Shown: positions 26,725-35,235 of the stretch, piece after piece
Position numbering within the stretch: the first letter of the stretch is position 1
Layout of the letters: each line of letters begins with the position of its first letter
Source: Rubrivivax rivuli
GTDB lineage: Bacteria; Pseudomonadota; Gammaproteobacteria; Burkholderiales; Burkholderiaceae_C
Assembly: GCF_004016505.1 (NCBI RefSeq)
Contig: NZ_SACR01000002.1
Location: 558,001 to 622,000, forward strand
DNA length: 64,000 bases
Direction of reading: 5' to 3'
The notes under the pieces: model-generated
The model's input: the letters and a program-made list of their open reading frames with translations, nothing else
Database searches by the model: none
What the model was told of the DNA's origin: nothing
Translations under genes and position numbers: made by a program

Positions 26725-27621
26725 ATGCCCATGACCCTGGACGGCCAGCTCGTCGTCGCCATCTCCTCGCGCGCACTCTTCGACTTCGAAGAGGAGAACC
26801 GCATCTTCGAGAGCGGTGACGACCGCGCCTACATGCAACTGCAGCTGCAGCGTGTGGAGCAGCCCGCGCGGCCCGGCGTGGCCTTCTCGCTGGTGAACAA
26901 GCTGCTGGCCTTCAACACGGCCGGGCAGCCGCGCGTGGAGGTGGTGATCCTCTCGCGCAACGACCCCGTCTCGGGCATGCGCGTGTTCCGTTCCGCCCAG
27001 CACTACGGCCTGCCCATCGAGCGCGGCGTGTTCACGCGCGGCGAGCCGCCGTGGCGCTACCTGCGCCCGCTGGCGGCCAACCTCTTTCTCAGCACCAACG
27101 AGGCCGACGTGCGCCAGGCCCTGGCCGCCGGCGTGCCGGCCGCGCGCGTCTACCCCGACAGCGCGCGCGCCAGCGCCGCGCACCCGGCCGAGGTGCGCAT
27201 CGCCTTCGACGGCGATGCCGTGCTCTTCAGCGACGAGGCCGAGCGCGTCTTCCAGGCCGAAGGCCTGAGCGCCTTCCAGAGCCACGAGCGCGAACGCGCA
27301 GACACGCCGCTGGCCCCCGGCCCCTTCAAGCCGCTGCTGGAAGCGCTGCGCCGGCTGCAGAACGAGCCCGTGGCCGCCATGCGCCTGCGCACCGCGCTGG
27401 TCACCGCGCGCAGTGCGCCCGCGCACGAACGGGCCATCCGCACGCTGATGGCCTGGCAGATCGATGTCGACGAGGCGATGTTCCTGGGCGGCCTGCCCAA
27501 GGGCAGCTTCCTGCGCGAGTTCGAGCCCGACTTCTTCTTCGACGACCAGACCGGCCACATCGAGAACGCCGCGCCCCACGTGCCTGCCGGGCACGTGGCC
27601 TCGGGCGTGCGCAACGCCTGA
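26725..27621 (+). CDS. Cytosolic 5'-nucleotidase (cN-I-like family)
   Basis: A 298-residue protein of the bacterial 5'-nucleotidase family related to eukaryotic cN-I. The start at 26725 (MPMTLDGQLVVAIS) is preferred; an in-frame start 54 bases upstream would run through the palindrome. Conserved strings are AISSRALFDFEEENRIFE, VVILSRNDPVSGMRVF, NLFLSTNEADV and RIAFDGDAVLFSDEAE, with Asp residues typical of a HAD-like active site. The enzyme would dephosphorylate nucleoside monophosphates. It is divergent from the DUF2796 gene and convergent with the kinase gene, with only 7 bases between the stops. Confidence 0.88.
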   Translation: MPMTLDGQLVVAISSRALFDFEEENRIFESGDDRAYMQLQLQRVEQPARPGVAFSLVNKLLAFNTAGQPRVEVVILSRNDPVSGMRVFRSAQHYGLPIERGVFTRGEPPWRYLRPLAANLFLSTNEADVRQALAAGVPAARVYPDSARASAAHPAEVRIAFDGDAVLFSDEAERVFQAEGLSAFQSHERERADTPLAPGPFKPLLEALRRLQNEPVAAMRLRTALVTARSAPAHERAIRTLMAWQIDVDEAMFLGGLPKGSFLREFEPDFFFDDQTGHIENAAPHVPAGHVASGVRNA

Positions 27622-27628
27622 ACGCGCC

Positions 27629-28726
27629 TCAGCGCAGCAGGAAGTAGCCGCCCGCGGCCAGCACGGCCGCGGCCACCGCACCGCCCGCCCACAGCGCGGT
27701 GCGCGAGGCGGGCGCCGCCGCTGGGGCGGCGGGTGCCGTGGCGGGCACGGCCGGTGCAGGGGCGGGCGCATCCATCAGTTCGCGCAAGGCCTGCATGCTC
27801 TGCGGACGCTGCTCGGGCCGCACCTGCAGGCCGGCGTCGATGGCGGCCAGGAAAGAGGGCGAGTAGCGGCCCTGGCCTGCCACGACCGCAGGCACCAGGT
27901 CGTCGCGCACCGCGCGCGCCACGGAAGAACCCGGCGGCTTGCCGGTGATGGCGGTGTAGAGCACCGCGCACAGCGCGTAGACATCGGTCCAGGCGCCCTG
28001 GCGCAGCGATTCTTCGCCCTCGTACTGCTCCACGGGCGAATAGCCGCTTTTCAGGATGGCGGTGAGCTGCTGTGTCGCGTCGCCGATCACGCGGCGCGCA
28101 GCGCCGAAATCCAGCAGCACGGGGCGCGGCTTCTGCTCGAGGTAGCTGCCCGGCGCCTTGCGGTCGTAGAGCATGAGGATGTTGTCGGGCGCCACGTCGC
28201 GGTGAAAACAGCGCTGCGCATGCATGGCCCCCAGCGCCGTCATCATGGGGTCGGCCAGGTCCCGGAGCCAGCGCTCCGAGGGCGGCGCCCCCAAGTCGGC
28301 CAGCCACTTCTTGAGCGTGATGCCTTCGTAGTAGGGCATCACCATGTAGGCGGTGCCGGCCTCTGCCCAGAAGCGGTAGACCTTCACCAGCGAGGGGTGG
28401 TCGAAGGAACCGAGCAGCCGGGCCTCGTTGAGGAAACCCTGCAGGCCCTTGTTGTAGAAGTCTTCGAAGCGCGGCAGCCTCGCGGCGACGATGCCGTCAG
28501 CGCCGCGAGCGGCCAGGGTGGCGGGCAGGTACTCCTTCAGCGCGACCTTGCGGTCGAGCCGCGTGTCGCGGGCCATGTAGACGCAGCTGTAGCCGCCCAC
28601 GCCGAGCAGGCGTTCGACGATGAACTCCTGCAGCTGGTGACCGGGACGCAGCTCGCTGCCCTGGTCGCGCCGGGGCATGAGCAGGGTGCGCTGTTCCGCG
28701 CGTTCGCGGGGGTCGTCTGCGGCCAT
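27629..28726 (-). CDS. Tail-anchored Ser/Thr protein kinase
   Basis: A 365-residue Hanks-type kinase. The glycine loop is LGVGGYSCVYMARD, the ATP Lys is in VALKEYLPA, the catalytic loop is CFHRDVAPDNILM, and the metal site is LLDFGAARR. HRDVAPDN instead of HRDLKPEN is a known bacterial variant. The kinase domain ends near residue 305, followed by an Ala/Pro linker and one C-terminal membrane helix (ALWAGGAVAAAVLAAGGYFLLR, given by its ends). There are no PASTA repeats. The kinase domain faces the cytoplasm. Targets are unknown; no phosphatase partner is adjacent. Confidence 0.92.
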   Translation of the reverse strand: MAADDPRERAEQRTLLMPRRDQGSELRPGHQLQEFIVERLLGVGGYSCVYMARDTRLDRKVALKEYLPATLAARGADGIVAARLPRFEDFYNKGLQGFLNEARLLGSFDHPSLVKVYRFWAEAGTAYMVMPYYEGITLKKWLADLGAPPSERWLRDLADPMMTALGAMHAQRCFHRDVAPDNILMLYDRKAPGSYLEQKPRPVLLDFGAARRVIGDATQQLTAILKSGYSPVEQYEGEESLRQGAWTDVYALCAVLYTAITGKPPGSSVARAVRDDLVPAVVAGQGRYSPSFLAAIDAGLQVRPEQRPQSMQALRELMDAPAPAPAVPATAPAAPAAAPASRTALWAGGAVAAAVLAAGGYFLLR

Positions 28727-28852
28727 GCGCGGAGTTTAGGGCGCGGCCGGCCGTGGAATCCTTCGCCCCCCATTCGTGGGGGAGCCCCCCGTCCTCGCAG
28801 CCCTGCGTCATGCGCGGTTCATGCTTTCCCCCTAAGGTCTTGGCTGAAGACA

Positions 28853-28872
28853 CGGGGCCCGCAGGGGCCCCG
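28853..28872. repeat. Perfect hairpin in the leader of the PEP-CTERM gene
   Basis: CGGGGCCC at 28853-28860 and GGGCCCCG at 28865-28872 form an 8-bp perfect stem with a GCAG loop, ending 30 bases before the ATG of the PEP-CTERM gene. No T-run follows, so it is not a normal terminator. It may shape the transcript leader. Confidence 0.6.
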
Positions 28873-28902
28873 ATCGATTTGCACTCCGAAGGACCGTTCC
28901 CG

Positions 28903-29703
28903 ATGAAGAAGACCCTCCTCACTGCCGCCGCGCTGCTGGCCGTGCTGCCTGCCGCGCAGGCGCAAATCAGCATCACCGACCCTGCGTTCACCTACACGCA
29001 GAACTTCGACAGCCTGACCACGGCCACGACGGCGCAGCCCTGGGCCAACAACAGCACCCTGCCGGGCTGGAGCCTGTTCATCGGCAACGGCAACGCGGCC
29101 CCCACGCTGCTGGGCGGCACCGGCAGCAGCAACACCGGCAGCTTCTACAGCTTCGGTGCGGCCGGCAGCACTGATCGCGCGCTGGGCTCCGCGGCCTCGG
29201 GCGGCACCTACTTCGGCTCGCCCGCCACGGGTGCGGTGGCTGGCTGGATCGCGGTGGCCTTCACCAACAACACCGGTGCGGCCATCGACCGCTTCAGCTT
29301 CGCCATGCAGGGCGAGCAGTGGCGCAACGGCGGCAACACCAGCGCCCAGACACTGAGCTTCGAGTTCGGCTTCGGCAGCAGCTTCGGCACCGCCGCCTAC
29401 ATCCCGGGCGTCGCTGCCACCAACGTCACCTCGCCCATCACGGGCGCTACTGCAGCCGCCGTGGACGGCAACACCGCGGGTCTGGTGGGCGGCCTGGGCG
29501 CCATGTTCATCAACATGAACTGGGCGCCGGGCGAGACGCTGTGGTTCCGCTGGTCCGACCTCAACGACGCCGGCAACGACCACGGCCTGGCCATCGACAA
29601 CTTCAGCTTTGCCGTGACGCCGGTGCCCGAACCCGGCACGCTGGCGATGTGGCTGGCCGGCGTGGCCAGCCTGGGCTTCGTGGCACGCCGCCGCCGCGGC
29701 TGA
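28903..29703 (+). CDS. PEP-CTERM exported protein
   Basis: A 266-residue secreted protein starting MKKTLLTAAALLAVLPAAQA (signal peptide), with a GAAGGA ribosome-binding site upstream. The body is rich in Gly, Ser, Thr, Asn and aromatic residues and has a concanavalin-like feel (FSFAMQGEQWRNGG, AIDNFSF), but no catalytic motif. The C-terminus is a PEP-CTERM signal: VPEPGTLAMWLAGVASLGFV then RRRRG. It would be processed by an exosortase coded elsewhere and join the exopolysaccharide matrix. It is the second such protein in the window and is followed by a strong terminator. Confidence 0.92.
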   Translation: MKKTLLTAAALLAVLPAAQAQISITDPAFTYTQNFDSLTTATTAQPWANNSTLPGWSLFIGNGNAAPTLLGGTGSSNTGSFYSFGAAGSTDRALGSAASGGTYFGSPATGAVAGWIAVAFTNNTGAAIDRFSFAMQGEQWRNGGNTSAQTLSFEFGFGSSFGTAAYIPGVAATNVTSPITGATAAAVDGNTAGLVGGLGAMFINMNWAPGETLWFRWSDLNDAGNDHGLAIDNFSFAVTPVPEPGTLAMWLAGVASLGFVARRRRG

Positions 29704-29711
29704 GCCTGAAC

Positions 29712-29755
29712 GGCCCGGCGGCTGCCACGGTGGCCGCCGGGCCTTTGCTTTCTTT
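29712..29755 (+). terminator. Rho-independent terminator after the PEP-CTERM gene
   Basis: GGCCCGGCGGC (29712-29722) and GCCGCCGGGCC (29733-29743) form a perfect 11-bp GC stem with a 10-base loop, followed by TTTGCTTTCTTT. It separates the PEP-CTERM gene from the nuclease gene. Confidence 0.9.
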
Positions 29756-29803
29756 GATACCGCCGTGCACGCGCGGCGACAGCTCACCGAACGGATCCTG
29801 CCC

Positions 29804-32329
29804 ATGAGCCTGAACACCCTGCTTGCCAGCCCTGGCCGCGCCTGGCGCGCCTTCCGCGCCGCGGCCGTGCCCCTGGCCATCGCCGCCTTCCTGTCCCCGG
29901 CCGCTGCGCAGGTGGTCATCAGCCAGGTGTATGGCGGTGGCGGCAACACCGGCGCCACGCTGCGCCACGACTTCATCGAGCTGAAGAACCGCAGCACGGT
30001 GACCGAAAGCGTGGGCGGCTGGTCGGTGCAGTACGCCTCGGGCACCGGCAGCACCTGGCAGGTCACGAGCATCCCTCCGGGCACCAGCATCCCGGCCGGC
30101 GGCTACCTGCTGATCCGCCAGGCGGCGGGCACCGGCGGCACCGTGGACGTGGTCGGTGACATCACCGGCACCATCGCCATGGGCGGCAGCAACGGCAAGG
30201 TGGCCCTGGCCAACACGCTGACGCCGCTTTCGGGCGTGGCGCCGGTGGGCGGCGCGGTGGTCGACATCGTGAGCTACGGCACTGCGAGCAACACCGAAGG
30301 CACCCCCACACCGGCGCTCAGCGCCACCACCGCCGCGATCCGCAACACCGGCGGCTGCGACGACACCGGCAACAACCTGGCCGACTTCACGGTCGGCACA
30401 CCCGCGCCGCGCAACAGCAGCGCGCCCGTGGCCGTGTGCGCCAATGGCGGCGGGGGCGGTGGTGGGGGCGGTGGGGGCGGCGGCACGCCCACGGCGGCGC
30501 CGATCTACACCATCCAGGGCAGCGGCACCACCAGCGCGCTGGCCGGTCAGGCCGTGGTGACCAGCGGCGTGGTCACGCGCATCAACAGCAACGGCTTCTT
30601 CATCCAGGACCTGCAGGGTGACGGCAACCCCGCCACCAGCGACGGCCTCTTCGTCTTCACCGGCACCACGGTCTTCCCGGAAGTGGTGGTGGGCAACCTG
30701 GTGCAGGTGACGGGCACCGTCACCGAGTTCGCCAGTGGCAGCGGCACCGCCGCCACGCCGCTGACGCAGATCGCCAGCCCGACCGCGGTGTCGCTGCTGG
30801 GCACGGGCTACAGCATCGCGCCGGTGTCGGTGACGCTGCCCGTGGCCGCGGGCGACAGCCTGGAGCGCTTCGAAGGCATGCTGGTGCGCATCGAGACCGC
30901 GCTCACCGTGCAGGCCAACGAGCTGCAGGCGCGCTTCGGCCAGCTGCTGCTGGGCGCCGGCGGCCGCCACGAGGTGCCGACCAACCGCTTCCGCCCGAAC
31001 ACGCCGCAGGCCCTCGACCTGGAAGCGCTGCAGGCGCGCGGCCGCATCGTGCTGGACGACGGCAGCTCGGCGCAGAACCTGAACCCCACGCCCTACTTCG
31101 GCGCCAACGGCCTGCCCCGCACGGGTGACACGGTGAGCAACCTGGTCGGCACGCTGGACTTCGGCCTCTCGGGCACCAGCAGCGCCGGCCCGGGCCTGTA
31201 CCGCCTGCACCCGGTGGCTGCGCCGGTCATCACCGCCACCAACCCGCGCCCTCGCGCGCTGGCGGGCCTGGACAGCGGCAAGCTCACCGTGGCCGGCATG
31301 AACGTGCTGAACTACTTCACCACCTTCACCAACGGCCAGACCGCCGACGGCCAGACCGGCCAGGGCTGCACGGTGGGCACGTCCACCACCGCCGGCAACT
31401 GCCGCGGCGCCAACAACCTGGCCGAGTTCCAGCGCCAGCGCGACAAGATCGTGCGCGCCATCGCCGGCCTGGACGCCGACGTGGTGGGCCTGATGGAGAT
31501 CCAAAACAACGGCAACGTCGCGGCACAGAACCTCGTGGATGCGCTGAACGCGCAGGTGCGCTCGGGCCCCTGGGCCGTGATCGCGCTGCCCACCGGCGGC
31601 ACCGGCACCGACGCCATCCGCGTGGCGATGATCTACAAGCCCGCCAAGGTGACGCCGGTGGGTGCGCCCGTCAGCGACACCGACGCTGTGAACAACCGCC
31701 CGACGCTGGCCCAGACCTTCCAGACCAGCACCGGCAACCGGTTCACCTACTTCGTGAACCACCTCAAGAGCAAAGGCAGTTGCCCCAGCGGCAGCGGCCC
31801 CGATGCCGACCAGGGCGACGGCCAGGGCTGCTGGAACGCCACGCGCCTGGCACAAACCCAGCGCCTGCGCACCTTCGTGGCGCAGGTGCAGCAGAACACC
31901 GGCGTGGCCGACGTGCTGCTGATGGGCGACTTCAACGCCTACGGCCAGGAAGACCCGATCTTCGAACTCACCAGCAATGGTTTCGTCGACCAGGCCTCGC
32001 GCTTCAACCCGCTGGCCTACACCTACGTCTTCGACGGCAGGTCGGGCCGCCTGGACCACGCCATCACCAACGCCGGTTTCTCCAGCAAGGTGGTGAACAC
32101 GCGGCTGTGGAACATCAACGCCGACGAGAGCGTGGCCTACGACTACAACCTCGAGTTCAAGCAGCCGGCCTGCGCCACCTGCGCGCCCGACCCGGCCAAC
32201 CGCCTGGACCCCTACCGCTCGTCGGACCACGACCCGATCTTGGTGGTGATCGACTTTGCGGCTGCACGCGCCAAGGCGCCGGCCGCACCGGCCACGCGCG
32301 CCATCGGCAGCCGCGCTGTCGCGCGCTGA
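29804..32329 (+). CDS. ExeM/NucH-type extracellular endonuclease
   Basis: An 841-residue secreted nuclease. The start at 29804 (MSLNTLLASPGRAW) gives a long signal peptide ending in AAAQ near residue 37. Residues about 38-180 are a lamin-tail domain (VVISQVYGGGGNTG, DFIELKN). A Gly-rich linker lies near 215-230. Residues about 230-480 hold an OB-like domain (VVTRINSNGFFIQD). The C-terminal 350 residues are an endonuclease/exonuclease/phosphatase fold: MNVLNYFTTF, VGLMEIQNNG (catalytic Glu), NHLKSKG, LMGDFNAYG and SSDHDPILVV. It would degrade external DNA for nutrients or matrix turnover. No GlyGly-CTERM tail is present. Confidence 0.92.
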   Translation: MSLNTLLASPGRAWRAFRAAAVPLAIAAFLSPAAAQVVISQVYGGGGNTGATLRHDFIELKNRSTVTESVGGWSVQYASGTGSTWQVTSIPPGTSIPAGGYLLIRQAAGTGGTVDVVGDITGTIAMGGSNGKVALANTLTPLSGVAPVGGAVVDIVSYGTASNTEGTPTPALSATTAAIRNTGGCDDTGNNLADFTVGTPAPRNSSAPVAVCANGGGGGGGGGGGGGTPTAAPIYTIQGSGTTSALAGQAVVTSGVVTRINSNGFFIQDLQGDGNPATSDGLFVFTGTTVFPEVVVGNLVQVTGTVTEFASGSGTAATPLTQIASPTAVSLLGTGYSIAPVSVTLPVAAGDSLERFEGMLVRIETALTVQANELQARFGQLLLGAGGRHEVPTNRFRPNTPQALDLEALQARGRIVLDDGSSAQNLNPTPYFGANGLPRTGDTVSNLVGTLDFGLSGTSSAGPGLYRLHPVAAPVITATNPRPRALAGLDSGKLTVAGMNVLNYFTTFTNGQTADGQTGQGCTVGTSTTAGNCRGANNLAEFQRQRDKIVRAIAGLDADVVGLMEIQNNGNVAAQNLVDALNAQVRSGPWAVIALPTGGTGTDAIRVAMIYKPAKVTPVGAPVSDTDAVNNRPTLAQTFQTSTGNRFTYFVNHLKSKGSCPSGSGPDADQGDGQGCWNATRLAQTQRLRTFVAQVQQNTGVADVLLMGDFNAYGQEDPIFELTSNGFVDQASRFNPLAYTYVFDGRSGRLDHAITNAGFSSKVVNTRLWNINADESVAYDYNLEFKQPACATCAPDPANRLDPYRSSDHDPILVVIDFAAARAKAPAAPATRAIGSRAVAR

Positions 32330-32365
32330 CGCGGCCCGGGTGCGGCGCGAGCGCGCTGCACCCGC

Positions 32366-33115
32366 TCAGCCCGAGCGGTAGCGCCGCAGGGTCTCGAGGT
32401 CGAGCACGCGCACGCCGCCGTACTCGACGCGTATGACGCTGGCAGCCTGCAAGGCCGCCAGCGCCTCGTTCACCCGCTGCCGGCTCAGGCCCACCAGGTA
32501 GCCCAGTTCCTGCTGCGTGATGCGCAGCACCTCACCCACGCCGGGGTAGAGCACGGGGTGGAACAGTGCCGCGAGGTTGCGCGCCACGCGTTCGTCGGGG
32601 TGCGTGAGGCGGTCGATCTCGCGTGCGGCGATGAACTGGCCCAGGCGCTCGTTGAGCTGGTTCATCACGAAGCGGTTGAAGCCGATGCTGCGGCCCAGCA
32701 ACCAGTGGAAGGTTTCGGACGAGATGCCCGCCACCACGCTGCGGCGCAGCGCCTGGATGTTGTAGCGGTAGACCTCGTTCTTCAGCACCGTGCCTTCGCC
32801 GAACCAACCGCCCGGCGAGACACCCGTGAAGGTGATGGGCGCGCTGCGGCCATCGGCCGAGCCGCTGTCGTTGCTCATCTTCAGCAGGCCGTCGACCAGG
32901 CCGAACCAGTAGGTCACGGGGCGGCCGATGCGGCAGATCAGTTCGCCGGGCTCGACCTGCACCACGCGCAGGTCGGCCTGCACGCGGGCCCTGTCGGCGT
33001 CGTCCACGGCGGCCAGCCACGGAATCTGCAGCAGGTCCTCGGGCTGGGCCGCGCGCGAGCGCGAGGCCTGCACGGCTGCGGCGTCGGCCGCGCGGGGCAA
33101 AGGGTGGGCGGGCAT
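32366..33115 (-). CDS. Crp/Fnr-family transcriptional regulator
   Basis: A 249-residue regulator. The start at 33115 (MPAHPLPRAA) is preferred to the longer frame starting at 33331, which would run across the divergent promoter region. Residues about 30-155 are a cyclic-nucleotide-binding-type beta barrel (GELICRIGRPVTYWFGLVDG, GGWFGEGTVL) without FNR-type Cys ligands at the N-terminus. The C-terminal winged helix has ITQQELGYLVGLSRQRVNEA as the helix-turn-helix. It is divergent from the acyl-CoA ligase/Liv operon, and the spacer has a symmetric 18-bp palindrome, so it probably controls that operon (inference). The effector is unknown. Confidence 0.92.
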   Translation of the reverse strand: MPAHPLPRAADAAAVQASRSRAAQPEDLLQIPWLAAVDDADRARVQADLRVVQVEPGELICRIGRPVTYWFGLVDGLLKMSNDSGSADGRSAPITFTGVSPGGWFGEGTVLKNEVYRYNIQALRRSVVAGISSETFHWLLGRSIGFNRFVMNQLNERLGQFIAAREIDRLTHPDERVARNLAALFHPVLYPGVGEVLRITQQELGYLVGLSRQRVNEALAALQAASVIRVEYGGVRVLDLETLRRYRSG

Positions 33116-33200
33116 GCGGGGGCCAGGCGGCAAGAGGCCGGTGATGCGGCAAGCTTTCGGTGGGCTTTGGGGGTAAGGCCTGTGAGGACGAACCCGAAGA

Positions 33201-33218
33201 TTGTCGTCACAACGACAA
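33201..33218. promoter_or_regulatory. 18-bp perfect palindrome, candidate Crp/Fnr operator
   Basis: TTGTCGTcacaACGACAA: 7-bp perfect arms at 33201-33207 and 33212-33218 around 4 bases. The size and symmetry fit a Crp/Fnr dimer site, though the half-site differs from E. coli CRP (TGTGA) and FNR (TTGAT). It lies 86 bases upstream of the Crp/Fnr start and 56 bases upstream of the ligase start. Confidence 0.6.
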
Positions 33219-33273
33219 CATGGCGTCAAAGTGCCGCCCAGAATGCGCTGCAAAGCACCAGGAGACACCGTCC

Positions 33274-35235
33274 GTGCCCTCGACCTTTCCGCGATTGCTG
33301 CTGGACCACGCCCAAGCGCGCCCCGAAGCACCGGCGCTGCGCGAGAAGGTCTACGGCATCTGGCAGACCACCAGCTGGGCTGCGCTGGCCCTGCTGGTGC
33401 GCCGCCTGGCCTGCGGGCTGGCGCATGCGGGCGTGCAGCGAGGCGACCACGTGGTCATCGTCGGCGAGAACCGCCCGCGTCTTTACGCCTCGATGCTGGC
33501 CGCGCAGGCGCTGGGCGCCATCCCGGTGCCGCTGTACCAGGACGCCGCCGCGCCCGAGTACGCCTTCCCCATCAACAACGCGGAAGTGGCCTGGGCCATC
33601 GTCGAAGACCAGGAGCAGGTCGACAAGATGATCGAGCTGCGCGCGCAGTGCCCCAGCCTGCGCCGCATCTGGTTCGACGACCCACGCGGCCTGCGCAACT
33701 ACAGCGAGCCCGGCCTGGACAGCGTCGATGCCTTGGTGGCCGCCGGCCAGGCGCACGACGCGGCGAACGCACGGCTCTTCGAAGACGAAGTGGCGCGCTG
33801 CCAGCCCGGCGACGTGGCCGCGATGTTCTTCACCAGCGGCACCACCGGCAACCCGAAAGGCGTGGTGCACACCCACGCCACGCTGCTGGACCGCGCCACC
33901 GCCGGCCAGCGCTTCGACAACTTGAGCAACCGCGAAGAGGTGCTGGCCTACATGCCGCTGGCCTGGATCGGCCAGAACATCTTCAGCTACGCGCAGTGGC
34001 TGGCCTGCGGCTACGTGGTGAACTGCCCGGAGTCGGCCAGCACGGTGATGATCGATCTCAAGGAGATCGGGCCCACCTACTACTTCGCGCCGCCGCGCGT
34101 CTTCGAGGGCCTGCTCACCAGCGTGATGATCCGCATGGAAGACGCGGGCCGCTTCAAGCGCTGGCTCTTCCACACCTTCATGGACGTGGCGCGCCGCGTG
34201 GGCCCCACCAAGATGGACGGCAAGCCGCTGGGGCTGGTGGACACGGTGCTCTACGCCATCGGCAATGCCTGCGTGTACGGCCCGCTGCGCAACACCTTGG
34301 GCTTCTCCTGCGTGCGCGTGGCCTACACCGCGGGTGAGGCCATCGGGCCCGACCTCTTCACCTTCTACCGCAGCATCGGCATCAACCTCAAACAGCTGTA
34401 CGGCTCGACCGAGACCGCCGTGTTCGTGTGCCTTCAACCCGACCACGAGGTGAAGGCCGACACCGTGGGCGTGCCCATCGACGGCGTGGAGATCCAGGTG
34501 GCGGCCAACGGCGAGATCCTGGTGCGCAGCCCGGGCCTGCTCAAGGGCTACTACAAGAACGAGAAGGCCACGGCCGAGGTACTGACGGCCGACGGCTGGT
34601 ACCACACGGGCGACGCCGGCTTCCTGGACGCCACGGGCCATCTGAAGATCATCGACCGTGCGAAAGACGTGGGGCGTCTGCTGCCTGCGCCAGGGGCCAA
34701 CGAAGGCGCGATGTTTGCCCCCAAGTACGTGGAGAACAAGCTGAAGTTCTTCCCCTTCATCAAGGAAGCCGTGGCCTTCGGCGACCGGCGCGAGAAGGTC
34801 TGCGCCTTCGTCAACATCGACTTCGAGGCCGTGGGCAACTGGGCCGAGCGCCGCAACCTGCCCTACGCCGGCTACACCGACCTGGCCGCGAAGAAGGAAG
34901 TGCTCGCGCTGGTGAAAGATTGCGTGGAGAAGGTCAACGCCGACCTCGCCGCCGACGCCATGCTGGCCGGCAGCCAGATCAGCCGCTTCCTCGTGCTGCA
35001 CAAGGAACTCGACGCCGATGACGGCGAACTCACCCGCACACGCAAGGTGCGCCGCGGCTACATCGGCGAGAAGTACCAGCCGCTGGTGGACGCGCTCTAC
35101 GGCGGCAAGACCGAGCAGTTCATCGAGACCGCGGTGAAGTTCGAAGACGGCCGCACCGGCAGCGTGAGCGCCACGCTGCCCATCGTCGATGCCAAGACCT
35201 TCCCTGCGGCAGCTGCGATGGGGAGGGCCGCCTGA
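33274..35235 (+). CDS. AMP-forming long-chain acyl-CoA synthetase-like ligase
   Basis: A 653-residue adenylate-forming enzyme that joins a carboxylic acid to CoA. A GTG start at 33274 is chosen because GGAG lies at the right distance upstream (33261-33264 region); a longer frame with an ATG at 33220 begins inside the spacer. The AMP-binding P-loop is TSGTTGNPKG (residues about 187-196); LYGSTETAVF and GWYHTGDAGFLD follow, with the hinge in IIDRAKDVGRLLPAPG. The last third resembles FadD15-type enzymes. Its stop overlaps the livG-like start (TGATG). It opens the ABC transporter operon. The acid could be a fatty or aromatic acid. Confidence 0.9.
   Translation: MPSTFPRLLLDHAQARPEAPALREKVYGIWQTTSWAALALLVRRLACGLAHAGVQRGDHVVIVGENRPRLYASMLAAQALGAIPVPLYQDAAAPEYAFPINNAEVAWAIVEDQEQVDKMIELRAQCPSLRRIWFDDPRGLRNYSEPGLDSVDALVAAGQAHDAANARLFEDEVARCQPGDVAAMFFTSGTTGNPKGVVHTHATLLDRATAGQRFDNLSNREEVLAYMPLAWIGQNIFSYAQWLACGYVVNCPESASTVMIDLKEIGPTYYFAPPRVFEGLLTSVMIRMEDAGRFKRWLFHTFMDVARRVGPTKMDGKPLGLVDTVLYAIGNACVYGPLRNTLGFSCVRVAYTAGEAIGPDLFTFYRSIGINLKQLYGSTETAVFVCLQPDHEVKADTVGVPIDGVEIQVAANGEILVRSPGLLKGYYKNEKATAEVLTADGWYHTGDAGFLDATGHLKIIDRAKDVGRLLPAPGANEGAMFAPKYVENKLKFFPFIKEAVAFGDRREKVCAFVNIDFEAVGNWAERRNLPYAGYTDLAAKKEVLALVKDCVEKVNADLAADAMLAGSQISRFLVLHKELDADDGELTRTRKVRRGYIGEKYQPLVDALYGGKTEQFIETAVKFEDGRTGSVSATLPIVDAKTFPAAAAMGRAA

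Noticed and set aside
30445..30485. Poly-G tract in the nuclease gene as a phase-variable switch
   Set aside because: The G runs are at most five long and are broken by other bases, so slippage of single bases is not favoured.
33226..35001. 591-codon open frame antisense to the acyl-CoA ligase
   Set aside because: Composition is that of a GC shadow, and the plus strand has clear catalytic motifs over the same span.
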